A DNA stretch of 64,000 nucleotides from CAWJFP01 sp963842155 (GCA_963842155.1 CAWJFP010000035.1:185123-249122); one strand, 5' to 3'. Shown: positions 54,048 to 63,705, counted from the stretch's first letter. Numbers and translations: made by a program. The notes: generated by a model from the sequence alone, not told the origin.

Positions 54048-54755
54048 TCAAAGCCCAAGATATGCCGCGCGTACCCGCTCGTCGGCGAGCAGCTCGCTGC
54101 CGCGGCCGGCGAGCGTGATGCGTCCGCTCTCCAGTACATAGGCGCGCTCGGCGAGGCTGAGCGAAGCCTGCACGTTCTGCTCCACCAAGAGGATGCCGTG
54201 GTCGCGCGCCAGCGTTTCGATCACGCGCAGCATCTCGGCCACCATGATCGGCGCGAGTCCGAGCGAGGGCTCGTCGAACATGATGAGCTCGGGATCGCCC
54301 ATCAGGCAGCGCGCGATCGCCACCATCTGCTGCTCGCCGCCCGACAGCGTCCCGGCCGGTTGGCGGCTCCTCTCCGCAAGCCTGGGAAAGAGCGCGAAGA
54401 CGCGCTCGAGGCTCGCCGCCGCCGCCGCGCGCCCGCGCCGCCGCGCCAGCGCTCCCATCGCGAGGTTCTCGCGCACGGTGAGCGAGGGGAAGAGCTGTCG
54501 ACCCTCCGCCACCTGGCCGATGCCGAGGGCCGCGATGCGGTGGCTCGGCCAGCCCGTGATGTCGGTGCCCTTGAAGAGGATGCGCCCCGCGCGCGGCCGC
54601 TCGATGCCGGCGACGGCGCGGATGAGCGAGGTCTTGCCGGCGCCGTTGCCGCCGACGATCGCGGTGATCGAGCGCTCTGGCGCCGCGAGCGAGACGCCGT
54701 CGAGCGCCTGCATGTCGCCGTAGAACAGCGAGAGCCCGCTGATCTCGAGCATCAT
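54048..54755 (-). CDS. livF: Branched-chain amino acid-type ABC transporter ATPase LivF (operon 1)
   Basis: A 235-residue LivF ATPase: Walker A GGNGAGKTS, QVAEGRQLFPSLTVRENL, signature TLSGGEQQMVAIARCL, Walker B IMFDEPSLGLAP. Fifth and last gene of Liv operon 1, overlapping livG by the ATGA arrangement. Confidence 0.92.
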   Translation of the reverse strand: MMLEISGLSLFYGDMQALDGVSLAAPERSITAIVGGNGAGKTSLIRAVAGIERPRAGRILFKGTDITGWPSHRIAALGIGQVAEGRQLFPSLTVRENLAMGALARRRGRAAAAASLERVFALFPRLAERSRQPAGTLSGGEQQMVAIARCLMGDPELIMFDEPSLGLAPIMVAEMLRVIETLARDHGILLVEQNVQASLSLAERAYVLESGRITLAGRGSELLADERVRAAYLGL

Positions 54756-55480
54756 GGCGGTGCTGCGCCCAGATAGGAGCGCAGCACGGCGGGATCGCGC
54801 ACCACGGCGTCCGGCGGCCCTTCCGCGATCTTCTCGCCGTGATGCAGCACGACGATCCGGCGGGCGAGCGCCATCACCGCGCGCATGATATGCTCGATGA
54901 GGAGGATCGTGAGGCCGCTCTCCTCATTGAGCGCGCGCAGGATCGCGACCATGCGGTCGATCTCGCTCGGCCGCAAGCCCGCCATGGTCTCGTCCAGCAG
55001 CAGAAGGCGCGGACCGGTGGCGAGGGCGCGCGCCACCTCGAGGCATTTCCGATCGGGTAAGGTGAGGCTCTCCGCCGGCAAGCTCCGCTTGGGCCACAGC
55101 CCCAGCCGGCGCAGCACCTCGCCCGCGCGCTGGCGCGCCGCTGCCACGCTCGCCGCGCCGCGCAGCGCGCCGACCAGCACATTGTCCTCGACCGAAAGCC
55201 GGCGGAACGGCTTGACGAGCTGGAAGGTGCGGGCGAGCCCGGCGCGGCAGATCGCCTCGGGGGCGAGGCCCGCGATGCGTGTCCCGCCGAGCCGCACGTC
55301 GCCTTCGTCGGGCGCGAAGACGCCGGCGATGAGGTTGAAGAGCGTCGTCTTGCCCGCGCCGTTCGGGCCGATCAAGGCGACGATCTCGCGCGCCTCGAGC
55401 GCGAAGCTCACCCGGCTCACCGCGACGAGGCCGCGGAAGCGCTTGCTCACCTGCTCGACCAGCAGAAGCGGCTCGCTCAT
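54752..55480 (-). CDS. livG: Branched-chain amino acid-type ABC transporter ATPase LivG (operon 1)
   Basis: A 242-residue LivG ATPase: Walker A GPNGAGKTTLFN, ARTFQLVKPFRRLSVEDN, Walker B LLLDETMAGL, H-loop IEHIMRAVM. The signature region reads LTLPDRKCLEVARAL, weaker than canonical LSGGQ but usual for LivG. ATG 55480 overlaps the livM stop (ATGA). Confidence 0.92.
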   Translation of the reverse strand: MSEPLLLVEQVSKRFRGLVAVSRVSFALEAREIVALIGPNGAGKTTLFNLIAGVFAPDEGDVRLGGTRIAGLAPEAICRAGLARTFQLVKPFRRLSVEDNVLVGALRGAASVAAARQRAGEVLRRLGLWPKRSLPAESLTLPDRKCLEVARALATGPRLLLLDETMAGLRPSEIDRMVAILRALNEESGLTILLIEHIMRAVMALARRIVVLHHGEKIAEGPPDAVVRDPAVLRSYLGAAPP

Positions 55481-56490
55481 CGCGGCTCCTCGCGCCCGCG
55501 CGCGCCCACGGGCGCGAAGCGCCGCAGCAGCCAGGGCCACACGCCGCCCGGCAGCGCCCGGATGATGATGATGAGGAAAAGACCATTGAGCGCGAGGCCG
55601 ACCCCGGGCAGGTTGACCCCCGTAGCGGCGGTCAGGTCGGCGATCGCCTCGTCGAGCGGCGTGAGGATGAAGGCGCCGAGGATCGGGCCCAGAGGGTGCC
55701 GAGTCCGCCGACGACGGGCGCCAGCAGGAGCTCGATCGAGCTGCCGATCGAGAAGATCGTCTCGGAGAAGATGTTGTTGTAGTAAAAGGCGTTGAAGACG
55801 CCGCCCGCCGCCGTCATGGCGGCCGAGATCGCGACCGCCGCGAGCCGGCAGCGGAAGACGTCGATGCCGAGCGCCCGTGCCGCCTCGGCGTCCTCGCGCA
55901 TGGCGAGCCAGTAATAGCCCAAGCGCGAGCGCAGCAGGAGCGCCGAAAAGGCCAGCGCGCCTGCCGCCAGGGCCAAGATCACGTAGTAGTAGAGCGTCAG
56001 GCCGCCGCGCATATGCAGCGGATCGAAACGCCTGCCGGGCTCGACGGGAAGGAAGAGGCCGCCCGAGGCGTTGACCCAGTCGATATGGTCGAAGCCGATG
56101 CGCGCGAGCTCGGCGAAGGCGATGGTGAGGAGCGCGAAATAGACGCCGCCTATGCGGAAACGGAAGGCGAGCCCGCCGATGACGAGGCCGGCAAGCGCCG
56201 CGGCCGCCATCGCGGGCAAGAGGCCGAGCGCCGCCGGAACGCCGTAATGGACGAAGAGTTCCGCCGGCGATATAGGCCCCGAGCCCGATATAGAGCGCAT
56301 GTCCCAGCGAGAGCAGCCCGGCGAAGCCCATCATGATGTTCCAGGCCTGCCCGAGATAGGCCAAGTAGAAGATCTGGATCAGCACGGCGAGCCAATAGCG
56401 CCCGGCGAGCAGCGGCGCCGCCAGCAGCAGCAGGCCGAAGAGACCGAGCGCCAGCAGCGCTCCCTTATGCCGCATCGCCTCCGCGCTCAT
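55477..56490 (-). CDS. livM: Branched-chain amino acid-type ABC permease LivM (operon 1, two frameshifts)
   Basis: About 338 residues after repair. GFAGLLSLGHALYIGLGAYI is diagnostic. The frame is left at 56256-56261 (GAGTTC on the plus strand, one base too many; repair gives Y-I-A-G-G-L-F-V-H-Y). It is regained at about 55688-55690, where one base of a G/C run is missing (repair gives W-G-P-I-L-G-A-F). The middle section holds GGVYFALLTIAFAELARIGF and YNNIFSETIFSIGSSIE. Confidence 0.87.
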   Translation of the reverse strand: MSAEAMRHKGALLALGLFGLLLLAAPLLAGRYWLAVLIQIFYLAYLGQAWNIMMGFAGLLSLGHALYIGLGAYIAGGTLRPLRRSGGARPLARDGGRGACRPRHRRARLPFPHRRRLFRAPHHRLRRARAHRLRPYRLGQRLGRPLPSRRARQAFRSAAYARRPDALLLRDLGPGGRRAGLFGAPAALALGLLLARHARGRRGGTGARHRRLPLPARGGRDLGRHDGGGRRLQRLLLQQHLLRDDLLDRQLDRAPAGARRRRTRHPLGPILGAFILTPLDEAIADLTAATGVNLPGVGLALNGLFLIIIIRALPGGVWPWLLRRFAPVGARGREEPR

Positions 56491-57356
56491 CGCGCGCCGC
56501 CGAGCAGGCCTTGCGGGCGCAGCAAAAGCACTGCCACGAGAAGCGCGAAGGACACCATGCTCTTCATCGAGGGATCGATGAAGAGCCCGGCAAGCGCCTC
56601 GGAGAGGCCGATCAGCACGCCGCCCAGAAGCGCGCCCGCCATGCTGCCGAGCCCGCCGACGATGACGATGATGAAGGCGAGAAGGGTCAGCGAGGGCGCA
56701 AGCTGCGGGGTCGCGTCGGCGAGCAGGATCATGAGCGCGCCGGCCGTCCCGGCGCAGGCCGCGCCGATGCCGAAGGTGAGGGCGTAGAGCCGCTTGAAGT
56801 CGAGCCCCACCACGGCCGCGCCCAAGAGATTGTCGGCGCAGGCGCGGATGGCCGTGCCGGTCAGGCTGTAGCGGAAGAAGAGAAAAAGCACCGCGGTGGC
56901 GAGCAGCGCCGCCAGCGCCGCATAGAGGCGCAGCCTGTCGATCAGAAGCGGTCCGAGCGCGATGCTGTCATAGGCGTAGGGCGCATCGACATGCAGCGCA
57001 TCGGGCCCGAAGATCATCAGAAGCCCGTTGGTGATGACGAGGGCCACGCCGACGAGAAGAATGAACTGCTCATGATCGGGGCGCCCGACGAAAGGATTGA
57101 TCAGCGCCGCCTGGAGCGCGTAGCCGACCACGAAGAGCCCGAGCGCCACGGGCGCAAGCGCGAGCAGCGGGTCGAGATGCAGGGTCTTGAACAGCAGGAA
57201 GGCGGCATACATGGCGACGACGGTCATCTCGCCATGGGCGAAATTCACCACGCGCATGACGCCGAAGATCACGGAGAGGCCGAGCGCCATCAGCCCATAG
57301 ACGAGCCCGGTCAAGAGGCCGCTGACGACGACGTTGGCGATCAGCGCGGCGGGCAT
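56487..57356 (-). CDS. livH: Branched-chain amino acid-type ABC permease LivH (operon 1)
   Basis: A 289-residue permease with about eight helices and LivH landmarks YGLMALGLSVIFGVMRVVNFAHGE-like start (LGLSVIFGVMRVVNFAHG), AIRACADNLLGAAVVGLD and IIVIVGGLGSMAGALLGG. It overlaps livM by four bases. No frame break is seen. Confidence 0.93.
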   Translation of the reverse strand: MPAALIANVVVSGLLTGLVYGLMALGLSVIFGVMRVVNFAHGEMTVVAMYAAFLLFKTLHLDPLLALAPVALGLFVVGYALQAALINPFVGRPDHEQFILLVGVALVITNGLLMIFGPDALHVDAPYAYDSIALGPLLIDRLRLYAALAALLATAVLFLFFRYSLTGTAIRACADNLLGAAVVGLDFKRLYALTFGIGAACAGTAGALMILLADATPQLAPSLTLLAFIIVIVGGLGSMAGALLGGVLIGLSEALAGLFIDPSMKSMVSFALLVAVLLLRPQGLLGGAR

Positions 57357-57476
57357 AACGGTCTATGGCGTTCGAACGCCGCGGGAACCATTCCACAAAA
57401 GCGGCTGATACTGAAACCGAGTGGTCGTGCGACTAAGCCCTTCATGACGCGGCCCACGAGCACGGACGGAACCGCG

Positions 57477-58740
57477 CTATCCCCGCGCCGCCCAGCTCGG
57501 CACCGGGAAGACCGGCTCGGTGACGGCGGCCGATTTCGGCAATACCACCACCGGGCGCCCCTCGCGGTTCTGCACGCAGGCCGTCTCGATGCTGTGCGTC
57601 TGGCCCTTGTCGTCGAAGGAGATCGGGCCGCCGATGATCACGCGCTCGGCGATATTGGTCTTGCGCAGCGCGTCGAGGAGGGCGGCCTTGTCGGTCGAGC
57701 CGGCGCGCTTCGCCGCGTCGGCGGCGACGAGCACGGCCTCGAAGGTGAAGCCCACGTTGAAGCTCGCCGTGTCCCAGAACTCGCTCGGGAAATCTCTTCT
57801 TGAAGGCGGTCTCGACTTCCTGGGAGAGCGCGCTCGTCGGGTTCGTCCAGGGCAGGTTGGAGATGCAATAGTCGGCATATTTGCCGAGCGCCCTGAAGAA
57901 CTCGGCGTCGTACATGCCCGGGCTGCCGGGGCTGATCACGCCCATCACGTCATAGCGCTGCTTCACCATCTCGCGGATGAGCTTGATGGCGTCGCCGGCA
58001 TGCGTCACCGCCAGCAGAAAGTCGCCCCCGCTCGCCTGCGCCTTGGCGACCTCGACCGAGAGATCCTGCGCGCGCGGGTCGTAGGCGATGTCGGCGACGA
58101 TCGCGAAGCCCATGTCGAGGGTGGGGAACAGCTTGTTGATGCCGTTCTCCATCGCCTGGCCGAAGGTGTCGTTCACATGCATGAAGACGGCCTTCTTGGG
58201 CGATTGGCCCGTGGCGGCGAAGAGCTGCTTGATCTCGGCGAGCCCGTTCCGCACCAGCATGGGCGCGCTCGGGAAATTGCGGAACACCGTCTTGTAGCCC
58301 TGCTCGGTTATCTGCGGCGCCGCCGCGATATTGACGACGAAAGGCACGCCGCGCTGCTCGCAGACTTGCGCGATCGCCGTGGACGCGCCCGAATCGAAGG
58401 CGCCCACGAGAAGGTTGGCACCCTCGTCGATCATCTTCTCGGCCTGGGTGCGGGCGAGGTCGAGCTTGCTCTCCCAGTCGCTGGAGACGATTTCGACCGA
58501 ATGGCCCAAATCCGCGAGCACGGCGGGGGCGATCTCGGCGCCGAACTGGCAGCTGCGGCCCTCCTGCGCGAGATAGCCCGAGCGCGGCAGAAGCACGCCG
58601 ACCTTGAGCGGCTTCGCCTGCGCCCGCGCGGGATGGCGGAGAATTCCGGCGCCGGCGAAGGCCGCGCCCGCGGCCAGACCCTTGAGCAAAGCGCGACGGC
58701 CGAGCCGCAAATCGCGACGCGACTGCGGTTTCCCGTTCAT
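57477..58740 (-). CDS. livK: Liv-type periplasmic substrate-binding protein (operon 1, frameshifted)
   Basis: About 420 residues after repair. A twin-arginine-like signal (SRRDLRLGRRALLKGLAAG) precedes a type I periplasmic binding fold (KPLKVGVLLPRSGYLAQEG; LLVGAFDSGASTAIAQVCEQ). The break at 57789-57794 (GAAATC on the plus strand) is repaired by removing one base, giving K-K-R-F-P-S-E-F-W-D on the coding strand, then the normal end at 57477. ATG 58740 has AGGGGAG nine bases upstream, better than ATG 58749. Substrate is not evident. Confidence 0.85.
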
Positions 58741-58798
58741 GGATTCCATCTCCCCTGCTTGGGCGACAACGCGATGCGCCGAGGCCTGCCGGCAGCGG

Positions 58799-59522
58799 CT
58801 ACTCTACGCCTTCCCAGCTCTCGGCCGAAGCCCCAGCGAGCGCCTGCACGCGCTCCTCGTCCGCGCCCAGCTCGGCGGCCGAGCCGCGAATAGACCACGC
58901 GGCCGTCGTCCAGCACATAGGCGCGGTCGGCTATCTCGACCGCCGCGCGCACGTTCTGCTCGACCAGGAGGATCGAGAGGCCCTCCTCGCGCATCGCGCC
59001 GATGACGCGGAACACGTCGCGCACGATGAGGGGCGCCAGCCCCTGCGAGGGCTCGTCGAGCAGCAGCAGGTGCGGGTTCAGGATGAGCGCGCGGGCGATC
59101 GCCAGCATCTCCTGCTCGCCGCCCGAGAGCTGGCGACCCTTGTTCGTGCGCCGCTCGGCCAGCCGCGGGAAGAGCTCGAAGGCGCGCGCGATCGTCCAAG
59201 GGCCGGGGCGCTGCAGCGGCACGCGAAGATTTTCCTCGACGGTGAGGTTGGCGAAGATGCGCCTGCCTTCGGGCACATAGCCGACGCCGAGGGCGGCGAT
59301 GCGATAGGGCGGCCAGGCCGTGCTGACCTCGCCGAAGATGCGCACACTGCCTTCGCGCGCGGGGGTGAGCCCGACCAGGCTGCGCAAGGTCGTCGTCTTG
59401 CCGGCGCCGTTGCGCCCGAGCAGCGTCACCAGCTCGCCCTCGCGCACCTCGAGATCGATGCCGTGGAGAATATGGCTCTTGCCATAGAACGTATGGAGGC
59501 CGCTTGCCTCGAGCGCGTTCAT
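58799..59522 (-). CDS. livF: Branched-chain amino acid-type ABC transporter ATPase LivF (operon 2, frameshifted)
   Basis: About 240 residues after repair. Walker A GRNGAGKTTTLRS, GYVPEGRRIFANLTVEENL, signature QLSGGEQEMLAIARAL, Walker B LLLDEPSQGLAP. One base too many at about 58884-58890 puts the last 30 residues out of frame. Removing it gives A-A-E-L-G-A-D-E-E-R-V-Q-A-L-A-G and the stop at 58799-58801. Overlaps livG by the ATGA arrangement. Confidence 0.87.
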
Positions 59523-60268
59523 GCCGCGCTCCCCAGATAGGCCGCCTGCACGCGTCGGTTGGCGGCGATCTCCTGCGGCGTACCTTCGGCCAGCACGGCG
59601 CCCTGGTCGAGCACCATGATGCGGTCGGCGAGGTGGAACACCACGCGCATGTCGTGCTCGATCAGCACGATCGAGAGCTTGCTGTCCTTGTGCAGATTCC
59701 GGATGAGCCGGGTGATGTCGTACGTCTCCTGGTCGCCCATGCCGGCGGTCGGCTCGTCGAGCAGAAGGAGGCGGGGCCTGAGCGCGAGCGACATCATGAT
59801 CTCGGTGGCGCGCTGATCGCCATGGGAGAGCTCGCCCACCAGCCGCTGCTCTTTTCCGGCGAGGCCGCTAAGGGCGATGAGCTCGTCGACGCGCCCGTGC
59901 ACCATGCTTGCCTCGGCACGCGATATCCAAGGGCGCAGGCGGAAGCCGGCGGCCGATTCGACGCCGACGCGGATATTCTCGCGCACGCTGAGCTCGGGGA
60001 AGACTTCGGTGATCTGAAAGGTGCGGGCTATGCCGCGATGGACGCGGCGCGCCGGCCAAAGGTGCGTGATGTCGTGGCCATCGAGCAGAATGCGTCCCGA
60101 ACTGGGCGGGAAGAATCCGCTGATGAGATTGAAGAAGGTCGTCTTGCCGGCGCCGTTGGGACCGATCACGGCGCGCAGCTGGCCCGGCTCGACGGTCATC
60201 GAGACATCGGCCACGGCGACCAGGCTGCCGAAATTGCGCGATACGTTCTCGACCTTGAGCAGGCTCAT
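59519..60268 (-). CDS. livG: Branched-chain amino acid-type ABC transporter ATPase LivG (operon 2)
   Basis: A 249-residue LivG: Walker A GPNGAGKTTFFN, ARTFQITEVFPELSVRENI, signature ELSHGDQRATEIMMSLAL, Walker B LLLDEPTAGMG, H-loop LIEHDMRVV. ATG 60268 overlaps the livM stop. The long open frame upstream of 60268 lies inside livM in another frame and is not coding. Confidence 0.93.
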   Translation of the reverse strand: MSLLKVENVSRNFGSLVAVADVSMTVEPGQLRAVIGPNGAGKTTFFNLISGFFPPSSGRILLDGHDITHLWPARRVHRGIARTFQITEVFPELSVRENIRVGVESAAGFRLRPWISRAEASMVHGRVDELIALSGLAGKEQRLVGELSHGDQRATEIMMSLALRPRLLLLDEPTAGMGDQETYDITRLIRNLHKDSKLSIVLIEHDMRVVFHLADRIMVLDQGAVLAEGTPQEIAANRRVQAAYLGSAA

Positions 60269-61215
60269 GGCGCGGTTTTCCGCTTGATGAGGCCGAGCAC
60301 GCCGCGCGGGAAGAACAGCACCACCAGCACGAAGAACAGGCCGATGAAGGACATCCAGTTCTCGGTGTGGCTCGAGAGATAATCCTGCAGCACGATGAAG
60401 ATCGCGGCGCCGATCAGCGGCCCCCAGAAGTTGCGCATGCCGCCCAAGACCGCCATGATGACGAGAGTTCCCGACATGTCCCAGCGCAACGCGCGCGGGT
60501 CGACGAAATCGTTCAACAGCGCATAGAGGCCACCGGCGAGGCTGACGAAAAGGCAGGAGATCACCCAGGACATCCAGATATGCCGCTCGACCGGAATGCC
60601 CAGGAAGCGCGCGCGGCGCTCGTTCTCGCGGATCGCCAGCAGCGTGCGGCCGAACGGCGAGCGCAGGAGCCAGGCCATCACGCCCACCGATGCCGCGAAC
60701 ACGGCCAGCGACGTGTAATAGAACGCCTTGTTGTTGCCGAGGATGTCGATGCTGGTGAAGCCCAGGTCGATCGGCGCGCGATGCCAGGCGGACAAGCCGT
60801 CGTCGCCGCCGGTGACCGAGCTCCATTTGAAGGCGATGAAGTAGAATACCTGGCCGAAGGCGATGGTGCACATGGCGAAATAGACGCCGCGCAGCCGGAC
60901 GATCATCGGGCCGATGACCGCCGCAGCAACGGTACCGGCGGTCACGCCGATCAGGAGGGCGAGCGGCGTGCTCGGCTCCAGATATTTTATGGTCATCGCG
61001 GCGCCGTAGGCGCCGAGGCCGAAATAGGCGGCATGGCCGAAGGAGAGCACGCCGGTGAATCCCAACAAGAAATTAAGCGCCATCGCCGCCAGCGCCAGGA
61101 TCACCACATGGCTGCCCAGCTCGACATAGCCGCCGAGCAGCGGCAGCCAATATGGCGCGCCCAGCAGCAGCAGCCAGATCAGCGCGTCGGCGGCCCGCTT
61201 GTCGAGCTTCGGCAT
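60265..61215 (-). CDS. livM: Branched-chain amino acid-type ABC permease LivM (operon 2)
   Basis: A 316-residue permease with GFTGVLSFGHAAYFGLGAYGA, VYFAMCTIAFGQVFYFIAF, RENERRARFLGIPV and VMAVLGGMRNFWGP-type (IMAVLGGMRNFWGPLIGAA) segments. Its start codon overlaps the livH stop by one base. Confidence 0.94.
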   Translation of the reverse strand: MPKLDKRAADALIWLLLLGAPYWLPLLGGYVELGSHVVILALAAMALNFLLGFTGVLSFGHAAYFGLGAYGAAMTIKYLEPSTPLALLIGVTAGTVAAAVIGPMIVRLRGVYFAMCTIAFGQVFYFIAFKWSSVTGGDDGLSAWHRAPIDLGFTSIDILGNNKAFYYTSLAVFAASVGVMAWLLRSPFGRTLLAIRENERRARFLGIPVERHIWMSWVISCLFVSLAGGLYALLNDFVDPRALRWDMSGTLVIMAVLGGMRNFWGPLIGAAIFIVLQDYLSSHTENWMSFIGLFFVLVVLFFPRGVLGLIKRKTAP

Positions 61216-62081
61216 CAGAACCGGCCTTCCTCGCCCAAGAGCCCGCGTGGCCGGACGATCAGCACCAAGGCCATCATCACGTAGATCACCGCCTCGCTCG
61301 CCGAGGGAAAGAACACGCTGGTGACGCCGGAGGCGACGCCGATCAGGAGCCCGCCCAGAAGCGTGCCCGGCAGGCTGCCGAGACCGCCGACGATGATCGC
61401 CACGAAACTCGGCATGATCAGGGAATCGCCGATATTCGGCTGCAAGCCCAGCATACCGGCGGCGAGCACGCCGGCGAGCCCGGCGAGGTAGATGCCGAGG
61501 CCGAAATTGAGATTCCGCAGCACGCGCACATTGACGCCCAGCACCGAGACGGTCTCGAGGTCGAGCGTGCCGGCGCGAATGCGCAGGCCGAGGCGGGTGC
61601 GGCTCAGGATCAGGAACAGCGCCAGCACCACGGCCGCGACCAGCGCCATCATGAAGACGCGATATCCCGTGAGGAAGAAGAGCGAGCTGCTCAAGGGCTC
61701 GGCGAGCCAGCTCGGAATCTGATAAGGCAGGCTTTGCGCGCCCCAGATATAGCGCGTGCCGTCCTCGATCATGAAGGCGAGGCCGAAGGTCAGCAGCAGG
61801 CTGTAGAGCGGATCGCGGCCATAGAGCCGGCGGATCAGCACGCGCTCCACCAGGATGCCGATGAAGGCGGTCAGGAACGGCGCCACCGCCAGCGCGCCCC
61901 AGAAACCGAGATAGGGAATCAGCGTATAGGCAAGATAGCCGCCGATCGCGAGGAACCCGCCATGGGCGAAATTGATCACACCCGAGAGGTTGAGGATGAG
62001 GGAAAGTCCGAGCGCCATCAGTGCATAGAACGCGCCGATGATGAGGCCGTTGAAGACATTGAAGAAAAGCAATTGCGTCAT
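61215..62081 (-). CDS. livH: Branched-chain amino acid-type ABC permease LivH (operon 2)
   Basis: A 288-residue permease: YALMALGLSLILNLSGVINF, RIRAGTLDLETVSVLGVNV and FVAIIVGGLGSLPGTLLGG. Intact. It lies 168 bases downstream of the binding-protein gene. Confidence 0.94.
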   Translation of the reverse strand: MTQLLFFNVFNGLIIGAFYALMALGLSLILNLSGVINFAHGGFLAIGGYLAYTLIPYLGFWGALAVAPFLTAFIGILVERVLIRRLYGRDPLYSLLLTFGLAFMIEDGTRYIWGAQSLPYQIPSWLAEPLSSSLFFLTGYRVFMMALVAAVVLALFLILSRTRLGLRIRAGTLDLETVSVLGVNVRVLRNLNFGLGIYLAGLAGVLAAGMLGLQPNIGDSLIMPSFVAIIVGGLGSLPGTLLGGLLIGVASGVTSVFFPSASEAVIYVMMALVLIVRPRGLLGEEGRF

Positions 62082-62249
62082 GCGGCGGTCATGCTGACGA
62101 AACCTCCGTCCATTCCCCTGTCACACGCGGTGGGCTCGCGGGGTCGTGGCGGGCTCGTCCCATGAAACGAGACACCGAGCCGACCCGACGCCCCAGTCGA
62201 AACCAAACCGGGCGCCATGGTTTGCCGCAGCGCCCGGCTTTCGTGATGT

Positions 62250-63518
62250 CTAGGACGGCCACACGATCTTGCAGCCGGTCTGGTCCACCGGCAGCGCCGC
62301 ATCCTCGCCCTTCACTTGCGACGTGACCTTGAACAGATCTTCGGGGTCGCCGCCGGCCGGCGCCTTCTGCGAGTGGCCGACGAAGAGCGTCGCCATGAGC
62401 TCGTTGTCGCCCTTGCGGAAGAACGCCTTGTTCGGCCCCAACGCCACTTCGGGCGGCAGGACCAGGCCTTGCATCGCTTGTGCCAGCTTGACCGGCTCGA
62501 GCGATTTGGCCATATCGGCCGCGAGCTTGCAGGTCCAGATCGCGGCGAAGCCGAACCAAGTGCGCGCGGTCGGCACGTTGCCGCCGCTCCGCTTGCGGAT
62601 GTCGGCCACAAATTCCGCCACATGCGGCACGCCGGGCTGCTTCCAGTACCATTCGAACACCCAGTCGCCGATCAGCGCTTCGGGCGGCAGGCCCTTGAGC
62701 ACTTCGAGCTCCTGCTGGGCGCCAGCGATATGGAACTTCTTGTCGAGCCCGAACTGCACCGCCTGCTTGAGGCAGTTAATCATGTCGTCGCCGGCGAGCA
62801 GAAGAATGATCGCATCCGGATTGGTGGATTGCGCCTTGATCAGATAGGACGAGAAGTCGGTGCTTTGGAGTGGCACCTGGTCGGCGCCCAGCTCGGTGCC
62901 GCCGGCTGCCTTCAGGCTGGCCTCGAAACCCTGTTGGAGCGAGTGACCGAAGGCGTAGTCGGTGGTGATGAAGTACCACTTCTTGCCGTATGAATCCAAA
63001 AGCAGCTTGGAAACGGAGTTGGTCTCCATACGGGTAGTGTTGCAGACGCGGAATACGTTCCAGTGGCATTGCGTCCCGGTAACGGTGTCGGTATGGCCGC
63101 CGGGGACGATATGGAAAACGCCCTTCTCGAAGCTGACATTCGCCATCGCCTGCGCCAGCCCCGAATTGATGTTGCCGATCAGGAAGTTGACATGGTCGCG
63201 CTCGATCAGCTTGTTCGCCTTCTGCACCGCGACCGCGGCGTCGGCGCTGGTCGAATCCTCGACCAGGAGCTCGACTTGGCGGCCCAGGATGCCGCCCTTG
63301 GCATTGATCTGCTCGAGCGCGAGCTGGGCGCCGGTCAACTCGTTCTTGCCGAGTGCGGCATAAGTGCCGGTGAGCGGGTTGTCGAGGCCGATCTTAACGG
63401 GCTCCTCGCCACGCGCTTGGAGGATGAAAGGCGCGGCGAGCGGTGCCGCGCCGAGCGCCAAGCCCGCCTTCAGCAAGCTGCGCCGCTTGATTCCGTTTTG
63501 CCATGATTGCTGTCGCAT
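62250..63518 (-). CDS. livK: Liv-type periplasmic substrate-binding protein (operon 2)
   Basis: A 422-residue binding protein. A twin-arginine-like signal (KRRSLLKAGLALGAAPLAAP) precedes a type I fold with KIGLDNPLTGTYAALGKNEL, FLIGNINSGLAQAMANVSFE, WYFITTDYAFGHSLQQGFEA and DAIILLLAGDDMIN. The latter features resemble amide/urea or aromatic-compound binding members rather than classical leucine-binding protein. The ATG has an AGGGAGAG ribosome site. It leads operon 2. Confidence 0.9.
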   Translation of the reverse strand: MRQQSWQNGIKRRSLLKAGLALGAAPLAAPFILQARGEEPVKIGLDNPLTGTYAALGKNELTGAQLALEQINAKGGILGRQVELLVEDSTSADAAVAVQKANKLIERDHVNFLIGNINSGLAQAMANVSFEKGVFHIVPGGHTDTVTGTQCHWNVFRVCNTTRMETNSVSKLLLDSYGKKWYFITTDYAFGHSLQQGFEASLKAAGGTELGADQVPLQSTDFSSYLIKAQSTNPDAIILLLAGDDMINCLKQAVQFGLDKKFHIAGAQQELEVLKGLPPEALIGDWVFEWYWKQPGVPHVAEFVADIRKRSGGNVPTARTWFGFAAIWTCKLAADMAKSLEPVKLAQAMQGLVLPPEVALGPNKAFFRKGDNELMATLFVGHSQKAPAGGDPEDLFKVTSQVKGEDAALPVDQTGCKIVWPS

Positions 63519-63675
63519 ATTTTCTCTCCCTAACCCTATTCGACGATTTTGCGGTCGCGCCCGGCCCCGGAAGGCACTTATGCCCGAAAGGGCCGCGATG
63601 TCTTGCGTGCCGTGAATAGCCTCGCCTGTCCGAATATTATCGACCGAGGTTGGTATGCCACGATCCTTACATATT

Positions 63676-63705
63676 TCATTACGACGCTCGGTTGAAGCCT
63701 GTCAA
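63676..63705 (-). promoter_or_regulatory. Candidate promoter of Liv operon 2
   Basis: Minus strand: -35 TTGACA (63700-63705) and -10 TAATGA (63676-63681), 18 bases apart. The -35 overlaps the stop codon of the small HTH gene. About 160 bases separate it from the binding-protein ATG. Confidence 0.35.

Noticed and set aside
58884..58890. livF insertion in operon 2 as another GANTC event
   Set aside because: No single-base deletion here recreates GANTC; several corrections (removing C, G or T) are possible, so it is left out of the GANTC set.
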